From positions 1-20,791 of the forward strand of contig JBGUKN010000099.1 of assembly GCA_045114455.1 (NCBI GenBank): DNA of 20,791 bases. Direction: 5' to 3'. Below are positions 1 through 6,993 of this stretch, in pieces. The notes beneath the pieces are model-generated. The model had not been told where the DNA came from and made no database searches. It saw nothing but the letters and a program-made list of their open reading frames with translations. The stretch comes from UBA1732 sp045114455 (GTDB lineage Bacteria > Verrucomicrobiota > Lentisphaeria > Victivallales > UBA1829). Within the stretch, counting starts at the first letter, position 1. The number at the start of each line of letters is the position of its first letter. The translations under genes and the position numbers were made by a program.

Positions 1-450
1 CGGACGGCGTCCGCCGTGCGTGTAGACTTCCCAGCGGTTTTCGCCGGGGACGCGCCGGGCGTCGATCGCCAGCACGATGCACTGCGCACCGAACCGGTCG
101 GACCCGGCCTTGATGAGGTCGGGATTCAGCACCGCGGCGGTGTTCAGCGAAACCTTGTCCGCGCCGGATTTCAGCATCAGTCGGATGTCGTCCGCGGTGC
201 GGATGCCGCCGCCCACGGTCAGCGGGATGAACACCTGGTCGGCGGTCTTCGCGATAACGTCCACCACGCTGGCGCGCGCGTCGCTGCTGGCGGTGATGTC
301 CAGGAAAACGAGTTCGTCGGCGCCCTGCCGGTTGTATTCCACGGCGGCCGCCACAGGATCGCCCGCGTCCACGAGCCCCACGAAATGCACGCCCTTCACG
401 ACACGGCCGTTGTTCACGTCCAGGCAGGGGATAATACGTTTGGCAAGCAT
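1..450 (-). CDS. hisF: Imidazole glycerol phosphate synthase cyclase subunit HisF, N-terminal 150 residues (cut by window edge)
   Basis: HisF forms the cyclase half of the HisF-HisH synthase. It converts PRFAR plus ammonia to imidazole glycerol phosphate and AICAR in cytoplasmic histidine synthesis. The reading frame is open from the ATG at 450 to the window edge. It begins MLAKRIIPCLDV and carries the HisF hallmarks GRVVKGVHF, LVFLDITAS, PLTVGGGIR and VLAIDARR. Asp11 and Asp130 are both present at the positions of the two catalytic aspartates of the TIM barrel. A good AAGGAG ribosome binding site lies at 461-466. The family is about 250 residues, so roughly 100 C-terminal residues are outside the window. 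No other his gene is visible upstream; the gene seems to start its own transcript from a promoter near 674-702, with a long leader. The family call is secure. Confidence 0.97.
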   Translation of the reverse strand, partial: MLAKRIIPCLDVNNGRVVKGVHFVGLVDAGDPVAAAVEYNRQGADELVFLDITASSDARASVVDVIAKTADQVFIPLTVGGGIRTADDIRLMLKSGADKVSLNTAAVLNPDLIKAGSDRFGAQCIVLAIDARRVPGENRWEVYTHGGRRP

Positions 451-532
451 CTTCGTGCGGCTCCTTTCTTCAATTACGGAAAATGGCGGAAGGGGTACCT
501 CGATTCATTCAGCCGGATGGATTTTCAGCAGA

Positions 533-617
533 TAAGCAAATGGGACGATGCAGAAAGATTTGAGGTGGCTACCTGAAAACGTAACCGCCGAAAATCTTTC
601 CAGTCGGGATTTGCTTA
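533..617. repeat. 85-bp nested palindrome in the hisF leader
   Basis: Three nested complementary blocks make one long imperfect hairpin. The outer arms are TAAGCAAAT (533-541) and ATTTGCTTA (609-617), a perfect 9 bp match. The middle arms are AAAGATTT (554-561) and AAATCTTT (592-599), a perfect 8 bp match. The inner arms are GGTGGCTAC (564-572) and GTAACCGCC (581-589), with one mismatch, one G-T pair and a loop of about 8 nt. It falls inside the inferred hisF leader and has no U-tract, so it is not an ordinary terminator. It could be a structured leader RNA or a small palindromic mobile repeat. The pairing is read directly; the function is unknown. Confidence 0.75.
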
Positions 618-673
618 GATGCGAAAAGCCGCCGGATCCCAATGAATTGATGTGCCCAAAAAAATATCCTATT

Positions 674-702
674 ACTATACATGAAAAAATGCCTGTTTTC
701 AA
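674..702 (-). promoter_or_regulatory. Sigma70-type promoter for hisF
   Basis: On the minus strand a TTGAAA -35 (702-697) is followed after exactly 17 bp by a TATAGT -10 (679-674). This would start RNA near 667 and give a leader of about 217 nt before hisF. It lies just downstream of the GH43 terminator. Assigned by motif match only. Confidence 0.6.
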
Positions 703-761
703 GGAAAATCAGGCTGTTTTCCGCGTTTTCGCGCGCGCATGAGGGACGCCGGACGGAAAAA

Positions 762-792
762 GGAAAAGAAAAAGCCCCTCGGAACGAGGGGC
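762..792 (-). terminator. Intrinsic terminator of the GH43 gene
   Basis: On the minus strand an 8-bp perfect stem (GCCCCTCG / CGAGGGGC, 774-792) with a 3-nt loop is followed by a T-rich run TTTTTCTTTT. It lies about 30 nt after the GH43 stop codon. Confidence 0.85.
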
Positions 793-822
793 GTGTGTTT
801 GATCGGAGAAGCGGCGGAACGG

Positions 823-2829
823 TCACTGACGCTGCGGCTGGCGGCGGCGGCCGGGTCTTCCGGCAGGCGTCTCAGGCACGCTCTGAGCGGCAGGATTCAA
901 CATATCTTCCGCGCCCGGAGTCACGACCGTAGTCTTCACCTGCGCCAGCTCGGGGTCAAGGTCGCGTTCCGCGGACATATTGAACACGGGTTCGCCATCG
1001 ATGTTGAAGTGGACGCGGTGGATGCCGACGCAGCGTTCGCGTCCACGGAGCGACGTCTCCCCGTGGTAGGCGATCATGAGGTTGCCGAAGTCGTCCATGA
1101 AGAACGAATTATGGCCGGGGCCCCACTTGTTCGGCACGGAGTAGAACGACAGGACGGGGGCATTGCTCTTCGTCCACGACTTCAGGTCGAGCAGGTCGGC
1201 GTTTTCGTCCGCGGTCAGCAGGCCGAGCGCGTAGGTGTAGCCGCCCGCGTCGCCGCCGGAGAAGGTCAGGTAGACCTTCCCGTTCGCGTTGAACGAATAC
1301 GGCCCTTCGTTGTTGATCGTGCCGCGGACGTTCTCCCAGCCGTAGAGCGGACGGGAGAGCTGCACGGGCTCGGACGTGAGCACGCCGGGGTTCTTCTCGT
1401 CGACCGTGGCGATGTACAGCATGGAGCCGGTGTCGCGCGGGGAGCCGATGCCGACGCGGTAGGACCACACGTAGTAGGACTTGCCGCCCGCCTTGATGTA
1501 GGTCATGTCGAGCGAGATGCCGCCGTCGCCGACGCCCTTGCCGTCCTTCTTCAGGATCTTCACCGGGTCTTCCCACGACGCCGGGTCGATGATGCTCGCG
1601 CCCTTCTTCAGTTTCATGTAGTGGCACTGCGGGCCCCACGACCTGGGGCCGACCGCGAAGAGGATGTAGAGGTCGTCGCCGATCACGTGGAACTCGGGCG
1701 CCCAGAAGGTCTGGATGAGCTGGCGGGCTTCGTCCTTGTCGAGGATCAGGTGCTCCTTCACGCCGTCGGCGAAAAGGTCGTGCGGATTGTCGGCCTCGCG
1801 CACGTACAGCCCGATGTTGTTCCGGGCGTCGGTCGTGGCGATGAAGTAGAATTTGCCGTCCCACTTGAAGACGACGGGGTCGCCCCAGGCGCGGGCGAGC
1901 GGGAATCCGTAGGATTCGTTCTGCACGGTGCCGGTGATCTCATATTTGCCCGGCTTGTCGAACTGCACGTTCGAGGCGTCCCACTTCACGGGCTTGACGG
2001 TCGTGGAACCGTCGGAATACACGATCTCGGCTTTCACCTTCGCGAGCTCGTCCGCCGAAGCCGCCAGGACGTTTTCGGGCACGCGCGCCGCGACGGAAAC
2101 GAGGTGTCCCCAGTGCAGCGCGGCGCGGTCGGCGAGGGAACGCGGCACGGAAACTTTTCGAGGCGAGTTTATATCTATGAGGTCTGCACCATTCGGTTCC
2201 ACAATCCACTCCTGCGGATTACTATCGTCAAGGAAATCGTACGGACCGTTCGTTTTGCCCGGCGTGCCGAAATCGGTGATATCCGTTTGGTATCGTTCCC
2301 CGGATTCGGACCGCCACATGAAGGCATAGTAGGATCGATACTCCGATGGCCGGTCAATATAATCAATGCAGCCGATCTGCTCGGTCGTGCCCATGTCGAC
2401 CAGGACCTGTTCGGAGAAATGGATCAGGTCCTTCGTGGTCCACAGCAGGACTTTCCCCTTGCTCTCTTCGTCCGGGGTGCCGTTTTCGTTCGTGCGGATT
2501 GCCATGATGCCGTAGCCGCCGTCCTTCAACGGGAAGATGACCGGGTTCTTCACGCACTTCGGGCGGATGGTGTTCTGTTCGGAGAGCGTGGCTTTCGCGA
2601 AGAGGATGCCGTAATTTTCGTTCATGGCGGTGAAGTTCTTCCCGTCGATGCTCCGTGCGAAGTGAACGGACCGCGCGAGGCCGTCGGGATAGCTGTCGCG
2701 CTGGGCTTCCCGGGTGTAAACGAGGATCTGTTCCGTGCCCGGATCGTACTCCGGGAACGCGGAGACGGCGGCGGATGTGAAGAAAGCTGCGGCGCAGAGC
2801 ATCATGCCTGCAAAACGGGATGTTCTCAT
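823..2829 (-). CDS. Secreted glycoside hydrolase family 43-type protein with internal Big_4 Ig-like domain
   Basis: 668 residues; probably an exported glycosidase acting on arabinan- or xylan-type side chains. The start at 2829 is preferred because GGAG lies 6 nt upstream; the in-frame ATG at 2841 overlaps that site and has none. Residues 1-25 are a signal peptide (MRTSRF, hydrophobic core, SAVSAF). Residues about 26-210 look like blades of an incomplete beta-propeller. Residues about 240-305 (YSDGST, VKWDAS, KPGKYEITGTV) match the bacterial Ig-like Big_4 pattern. Residues about 312-620 form a GH43 five-blade propeller with AWGDP (Asp317, candidate base), FWAPEF, DMTY (Asp441, candidate pKa-modulating Asp), NEGPY (Glu508, candidate acid) and GPGHNSF. 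The tail is basic and Pro-rich. The gene is monocistronic, with its own promoter and terminator. The fold is fairly certain; the substrate is not readable. Confidence 0.88.
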   Translation of the reverse strand: MRTSRFAGMMLCAAAFFTSAAVSAFPEYDPGTEQILVYTREAQRDSYPDGLARSVHFARSIDGKNFTAMNENYGILFAKATLSEQNTIRPKCVKNPVIFPLKDGGYGIMAIRTNENGTPDEESKGKVLLWTTKDLIHFSEQVLVDMGTTEQIGCIDYIDRPSEYRSYYAFMWRSESGERYQTDITDFGTPGKTNGPYDFLDDSNPQEWIVEPNGADLIDINSPRKVSVPRSLADRAALHWGHLVSVAARVPENVLAASADELAKVKAEIVYSDGSTTVKPVKWDASNVQFDKPGKYEITGTVQNESYGFPLARAWGDPVVFKWDGKFYFIATTDARNNIGLYVREADNPHDLFADGVKEHLILDKDEARQLIQTFWAPEFHVIGDDLYILFAVGPRSWGPQCHYMKLKKGASIIDPASWEDPVKILKKDGKGVGDGGISLDMTYIKAGGKSYYVWSYRVGIGSPRDTGSMLYIATVDEKNPGVLTSEPVQLSRPLYGWENVRGTINNEGPYSFNANGKVYLTFSGGDAGGYTYALGLLTADENADLLDLKSWTKSNAPVLSFYSVPNKWGPGHNSFFMDDFGNLMIAYHGETSLRGRERCVGIHRVHFNIDGEPVFNMSAERDLDPELAQVKTTVVTPGAEDMLNPAAQSVPETPAGRPGRRRQPQRQ

Positions 2830-2835
2830 GTCGTA

Positions 2836-2839
2836 CTCC
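2836..2839 (-). promoter_or_regulatory. Ribosome binding site that decides the GH43 start
   Basis: GGAG with a 6-nt spacer to the ATG at 2829. Because the G-rich site lies within codons 1-2 of the longer frame starting at 2841, the shorter start is favoured. Confidence 0.7.
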
Positions 2840-2883
2840 ATATGAGAATTGGGGGTTGTCGGGGAAATGGACTCGATGAAAAC

Positions 2884-2911
2884 ACTATAGCAGGATTCGA
2901 ACGGAAATCAA
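2884..2911 (-). promoter_or_regulatory. Sigma70-type promoter for the GH43 gene
   Basis: TTGATT (2911-2906), a 16-bp spacer, then TATAGT (2889-2884) on the minus strand. The predicted start near 2878 gives a leader of about 50 nt. Motif-based. Confidence 0.6.
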
Positions 2912-2964
2912 GATGCGATCCGGACAAAACATGATGTTCGGGACGTATCATCCGTCAAAACACG

Positions 2965-2976
2965 CGTTATATAACG
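2965..2976. repeat. 12-bp perfect palindrome upstream of the GH43 promoter
   Basis: CGTTATATAACG is a perfect palindrome about 54 bp upstream of the GH43 -35 box and directly beyond the T-run of the neighbouring terminator. The position suits an activator or repressor site, but no regulator is visible in the window. Confidence 0.4.
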
Positions 2977-2978
2977 TC

Positions 2979-3011
2979 AAAAAAACAGCCGGACAGCGCA
3001 CTGCCCGGCTG
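2979..3011 (-). terminator. Intrinsic terminator of the Gly-rich protein gene
   Basis: On the minus strand an 11-bp stem (CAGCCGGGCAG / CTGTCCGGCTG, one G-T pair, 4-nt loop) is followed by seven T residues. It begins about 45 nt after the stop codon at 3057. Confidence 0.9.
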
Positions 3012-3056
3012 GCCTCGGTCATTCAGTTGTTTTCTGCCGGAATGATCCGATCCGGA

Positions 3057-4112
<1,056 letters not shown>

Positions 4113-4310
4113 AGTTCCGTTCCTTTCAAATTGCAATGGTTTGGTTTTTCCGATGCGAACACCGGTTATGAAATTATTTACGTTTCAACTAGAATAGAAC
4201 GCCGTTTTTCCGAAAAATCTACAGGAAAAATGGCTTTTTCATGAAAAAAACGCCCTGCGATGTTAAAAAATACGTTAAAGCTTTCATGTTCGATGCAGTT
4301 TGTGAACGGA

Positions 4311-4347
4311 TCATCCGATGCCCGTCATCCATGCGGCATCCGGATGA
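4311..4347. repeat. 12-bp inverted repeat with single-base bulge
   Basis: TCATCCG-ATGCC (4311-4322) pairs with GGCAT-C-CGGATGA (4335-4347) around a 12-nt loop, with one bulged C. No U-tract follows on the minus strand, so it is unlikely to be a terminator. It lies about 200 nt upstream of the Gly-rich gene. Confidence 0.5.
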
Positions 4348-4354
4348 AGACATG

Positions 4355-4385
4355 AAAAATCCCGCTCTCCGGAACGAGGAGCGGG
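4355..4385 (-). terminator. Intrinsic terminator of the RicT-like gene
   Basis: On the minus strand CCCGCTC / GAGCGGG arms, with a further short CG-rich pairing at the loop end, are followed by ATTTTTC. It begins about 77 nt after the stop codon at 4462. Confidence 0.75.
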
Positions 4386-4461
4386 AAATGAAACAGTCTG
4401 TGCAGTTTTCCAACCGGGCGGGCGCACCGGTGAAAACAGAGGGAAGCCCTGTCCGAGCTTT

Positions 4462-5700
4462 TCAGTTTTGCGGTGGACGGCGCGAACGGGGATCGGGCTT
4501 TCCGCCTTCCCGGTTGCCGCCTTCCCGGTTGCCGCCTTCCCGGTTGCCGCCGCGGTTTCCTCCGTCCTGACGCGGCGGGCGCGGAGGCCGGTTCGGATTG
4601 TTCTGCGGACGATTCTGCGGACGCTGTTCGCCCGCGGGACGATGGGGACGTTCGCCCTGTCTGCGCGGCTGTCCGTGCGGACGGTTCTGTCCGTCCTGTC
4701 CCTGTCCCCCCTGCCGCACGGGTTTCTGAGGTTGGGGAACACGGTCTTCGGCGGACGGTTTCGCATCGTCCGCGCCGGGCTGGTCCTGCCGGACGGGCTC
4801 CCCCTGCCCCGAACCGCCGCGGACCTTGTATTTGTCAAGGTACACGACCGAGACTTCGGAGGCTGGGCAGACCACGGAGTGCGTGGAATCGTCCAGCTGG
4901 ATCGTGACTTTCTGGGTCAGGAGATTGCGGTCGACGACGCGGCCGCGGCCGTCCTTGCACTCGCAGAGTTCGCCGCGGCGCGGCATGGTCTTTTCCAGCT
5001 CCAGATAGCCCTCGTGCTCGTATTTCAGGCAGCATTTCAGCCTGCCGCAGATGCCGGAGATCGTGGACGGCGTGAGCGAAAGGTCCTGCTCCTTGGCCAT
5101 TTTCACGTTGATGGACGCGAAATCCTTCAGGAACTGGCAGCAGCAGAGCGGGCGTCCGCAGTTTGCGATGCCGCCGAGGATGGCGGTCTCGTCGCGCACG
5201 CCGATCTGGCGCAGTTCGATATGCGTGTTGAATTCCTGCGACAGCAGCTTCACGAGTTCGCGGAAGTCCACGCGCCCCTCGGCGCTGAACTGGACCGTGA
5301 TGAGCTTGCCGTCGTACGAATAATGCGCATTGATCAGCTTCATGGGCAGTCCGAGGCGTTCCACGTACTGCCCGGTGATCCGCAGGGCGGACTTCGCGCG
5401 CATCTGGTTTTCATGCGCTTTGCCCTGGTCCACTACGGTCGCCTTGCGCTGGATCGAGTAGATCTCGTTCTTTTTGGCGGAAAAAACGGTCCCGCCCGAT
5501 TCCCTCTGGTCCTCCTCGGCGGGCGCGGCGGCCGTGGCTTCCGGCGGCGGCGCATCGAACTGCTTCACGATCTGCCCGTAATCCAGGTAAAAATCCTTGC
5601 GGATCACGCAGAAGTCGCCGACGTGAAGCCCTAGCGAGGAATCGCACCGGGCGTTGTACCCGGAGCCGTTGTCCAGCATTATCCCGTAAACAATATCCAT
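4462..5700 (-). CDS. ricT: RicT/YaaT-like PSP1-domain protein with long disordered C-terminal tail
   Basis: 412 residues. In Bacillus, RicT (YaaT) acts with RicA and RicF in a Fe-S-containing complex that affects RNase Y-dependent mRNA processing; the role outside Firmicutes is much less clear. The N-terminus (GLHVGDFCVIRKDFYLDYGQIV, split at residues 24-45) and the block at about 115-285 are typical of the PSP1 domain. Conserved cysteines are CGRPLCCC (Cys181, 186-188), ICGRLKCC (Cys218, 223, 224) and CEC (246, 248), consistent with cluster binding. The order LINAHYSYDGKLITVQFSAE, then FRELVKLL, then IGVRDETAILGG is family-typical. From about residue 295 the protein becomes a Pro/Arg/Gln/Asn/Gly-rich disordered tail of about 115 residues ending in GGNRE repeats, which ordinary RicT lacks. 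The ribosome binding site is weak. No ricA or ricF neighbour is visible. Confidence 0.92.
   Translation of the reverse strand: MDIVYGIMLDNGSGYNARCDSSLGLHVGDFCVIRKDFYLDYGQIVKQFDAPPPEATAAAPAEEDQRESGGTVFSAKKNEIYSIQRKATVVDQGKAHENQMRAKSALRITGQYVERLGLPMKLINAHYSYDGKLITVQFSAEGRVDFRELVKLLSQEFNTHIELRQIGVRDETAILGGIANCGRPLCCCQFLKDFASINVKMAKEQDLSLTPSTISGICGRLKCCLKYEHEGYLELEKTMPRRGELCECKDGRGRVVDRNLLTQKVTIQLDDSTHSVVCPASEVSVVYLDKYKVRGGSGQGEPVRQDQPGADDAKPSAEDRVPQPQKPVRQGGQGQDGQNRPHGQPRRQGERPHRPAGEQRPQNRPQNNPNRPPRPPRQDGGNRGGNREGGNREGGNREGGKPDPRSRRPPQN
4505..4549 (-). repeat. Three perfect 15-nt tandem repeats at the 3' end of the RicT-like gene
   Basis: The unit CCTTCCCGGTTGCCG (plus strand) occurs three times head to tail (4505-4519, 4520-4534, 4535-4549). 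It encodes the GGNRE repeats of the disordered tail. Confidence 0.9.
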
Positions 5701-5788
5701 ACGGTTTCCGATCTCTTTTTTACATCACGAATCCCCGGCGGGACCTCCGCGGAAGCGGACATCCGCACCGGAAAATCGGATCATGTTG

Positions 5789-5805
5789 AAAAAAACGCCG
5801 CGGCG
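5789..5805 (-). terminator. Possible weak terminator after the pseudopilin operon
   Basis: Directly after the stop at 5812, the minus strand has the GC-only palindrome CGCCGCGGCG followed by seven T residues. The hairpin would have only a 3-bp stem with a 4-nt loop, so this is tentative. Confidence 0.35.
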
Positions 5806-5811
5806 AAGGGC

Positions 5812-6360
5812 TCACCAGCTGATGACGAGCTTCTTGTTCTTGGCAAGCTTGGCGATATCCGTCTCGTCCTTGTCGCCGTAGGAGTACACTGCGACCTTGA
5901 CGCGGAGATTCTGGCCGCTGCGGTTGTTGACGTTGTTGACCTCGCTCACGGCCTTGATGCCGCTGTCGATCTGTCCGTCGAAGTCGGCATCGAGGATGAC
6001 TTGATACGGCTTGCCCCACGGATCCAGGATGCCCTTGTTTTCGTCGTAGCCGACGCCGACTTCATAGAAGACGGTCTTCTTGGAATTCTTTCCCGTCAGG
6101 ACCTTGCACATCTCGACATAGCTGCTGCCGTCCACGACGGCGTCCTTCGAGGATATCTTCGCGGGCCAGCAGGAGAATTCCGATTCGTACATGACGATGG
6201 CGGTCTTCAGAGACTGGCATTCGCTGTTCGCCTTGGATTTCTTCGCGTTGTTGCGGACGGTCCCGAGGGCGGGGAAGACAAGCCCGGCGAGGATGCCGAT
6301 GATGGCGATGACGACGAGGAGTTCGATCAATGTAAATCTTTTGCTGGAAGACGTTTTCAT
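5812..6360 (-). CDS. GspG-like type II pseudopilin (second gene of the pair)
   Basis: 182 residues. It belongs to the type IV pilin/pseudopilin class: inner-membrane-anchored subunits matured by a prepilin peptidase, which build a periplasmic pseudopilus or similar filament. Residues 9-30 are the class III signal and N-terminal helix (FTLIELLVVIAIIGILAG), with the conserved Glu at +5 (Glu13) of the predicted mature chain. The residue before Phe9 is Arg, not Gly. The globular part has DPWGKPY (113-119), the GspG-type motif, and an acidic loop DADFDGQID (124-132) that could bind calcium. AAGGAA lies 8 nt before the start. It begins 31 nt after the stop of the upstream pseudopilin, so the two are surely co-transcribed. 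No secretion ATPase or secretin gene is in the window; the filament it joins is unknown. Confidence 0.88.
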   Translation of the reverse strand: MKTSSSKRFTLIELLVVIAIIGILAGLVFPALGTVRNNAKKSKANSECQSLKTAIVMYESEFSCWPAKISSKDAVVDGSSYVEMCKVLTGKNSKKTVFYEVGVGYDENKGILDPWGKPYQVILDADFDGQIDSGIKAVSEVNNVNNRSGQNLRVKVAVYSYGDKDETDIAKLAKNKKLVISW

Positions 6361-6391
6361 GGTATGGATTCCTTATGAAGGTTTGGTTCGG

Positions 6392-6898
6392 TTATTTTGC
6401 TCTCGGGTTTTTGAAATTCGCGATATCGTCTCCGAGGCCGGGCGACTGCTTCGCACCGTCTTCGACATCGCCGACGTTTTTGTCGCGGCCGATGGAGTAC
6501 AGGTCGTAGGAACCCGTGTTGTAGACGCCGGGAGAACGGTAGCGGATCGCATTACCCCACGCGTCGCGGATCTTGTCGTCGCTGTTGCCGGTCTCGGTCG
6601 CCATTTTCCTGCAGGTCTCGTACGCCTCGCCGAGGAATTCGGGGTCCATCGAAATGGAGTGGAATTCAGCTCCGCCCTCGTTGTAGGTGGAGCCGCCGTT
6701 CGGGTAATAATATCCGTTTTTCGCCTTGTACTGTTCGTTGGCCACGCGGATGATCTCCATGATGGTCTTCGTCTTCGTCTCGTCCGCGCGGCGATAGGCG
6801 ATCTGCGTGACCTTGACCGAGATTGCCGCAAGCAGGGCGATCACGATGATGACGCAGAGAAGTTCGACCAATGTAAAGGGGTGTTTGAAGCGTTTCAT
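6392..6898 (-). CDS. GspG-like type II secretion major pseudopilin (first gene of the pair)
   Basis: 168 residues from the ATG at 6898, which has GGGAGA 5 nt upstream. The frame stays open further upstream, but that extension lies inside ispG in another frame and would bury the pilin signal. The N-terminus MKRFKHPFTLVELL carries the class III signal, with Glu12 at +5; the residue before Phe8 is Pro. The C-terminal half closely follows GspG: DAWGNAIRYRSPG (112-124), YDLYSIGRDK (131-140) and a closing DDIANF (157-162), comparable to the DIxSxGxDG and DDIxNW ends of GspG. The family major pseudopilin is about 140 residues, so this is slightly long. It starts a two-gene operon from the promoter at 6936-6964. 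Confidence 0.9.
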   Translation of the reverse strand: MKRFKHPFTLVELLCVIIVIALLAAISVKVTQIAYRRADETKTKTIMEIIRVANEQYKAKNGYYYPNGGSTYNEGGAEFHSISMDPEFLGEAYETCRKMATETGNSDDKIRDAWGNAIRYRSPGVYNTGSYDLYSIGRDKNVGDVEDGAKQSPGLGDDIANFKNPRAK

Positions 6899-6935
6899 GG
6901 CATTCTCCCGGTAACTGTTGATTTTTCCAATACGT

Positions 6936-6964
6936 ACTATATCATGCAATCCGGCGGAATACAA
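6936..6964 (-). promoter_or_regulatory. Sigma70-type promoter of the pseudopilin operon
   Basis: TTGTAT (6964-6959), 17 bp, TATAGT (6941-6936) on the minus strand. The start would be near 6929, about 31 nt before the ATG. The promoter sits in the 95-bp gap after ispG. Confidence 0.65.
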
Positions 6965-6971
6965 CCGGATT
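6948..6971. repeat. 7-bp inverted repeat flanking the pseudopilin -35 box
   Basis: AATCCGG (6948-6954) and CCGGATT (6965-6971) enclose a 10-nt centre that contains the -35 hexamer. It could be an operator, or a U-less hairpin at the end of the ispG transcript. Confidence 0.4.
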
Positions 6972-6993
6972 TCCGTGAAATATTTCCAAAAAC

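Larger units (their letters stand above)
4113..4461. other. Intergenic region between the RicT-like gene and the Gly-rich gene
   Basis: 349 bases without a gene. It holds the RicT terminator (4355-4385) and a 12-bp inverted repeat (4311-4347). The remainder is AT-richer than the genes. I see no convincing -35/-10 pair for the Gly-rich gene here, only isolated TTGAAA and TTCTAT-like hexamers at unsuitable spacing. Confidence 0.6.

Noticed and set aside
451..667. T-box or other known riboswitch before hisF
   Set aside because: No T-box core sequence or terminator/antiterminator pair is seen; the nested palindrome is reported as an unexplained structure instead.
505..702. 65-codon minus-strand open frame in the hisF leader
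   Set aside because: Its start coincides with the -35 box, no ribosome binding site is seen, and the sequence is taken up by the promoter and palindrome.
739..2934. 731-codon plus-strand open frame opposite the GH43 gene
   Set aside because: Composition is that of an antisense mirror of a high-GC gene (His, Arg, Asp, Val rich, no family motif); the minus-strand frame encodes a clear GH43 protein.
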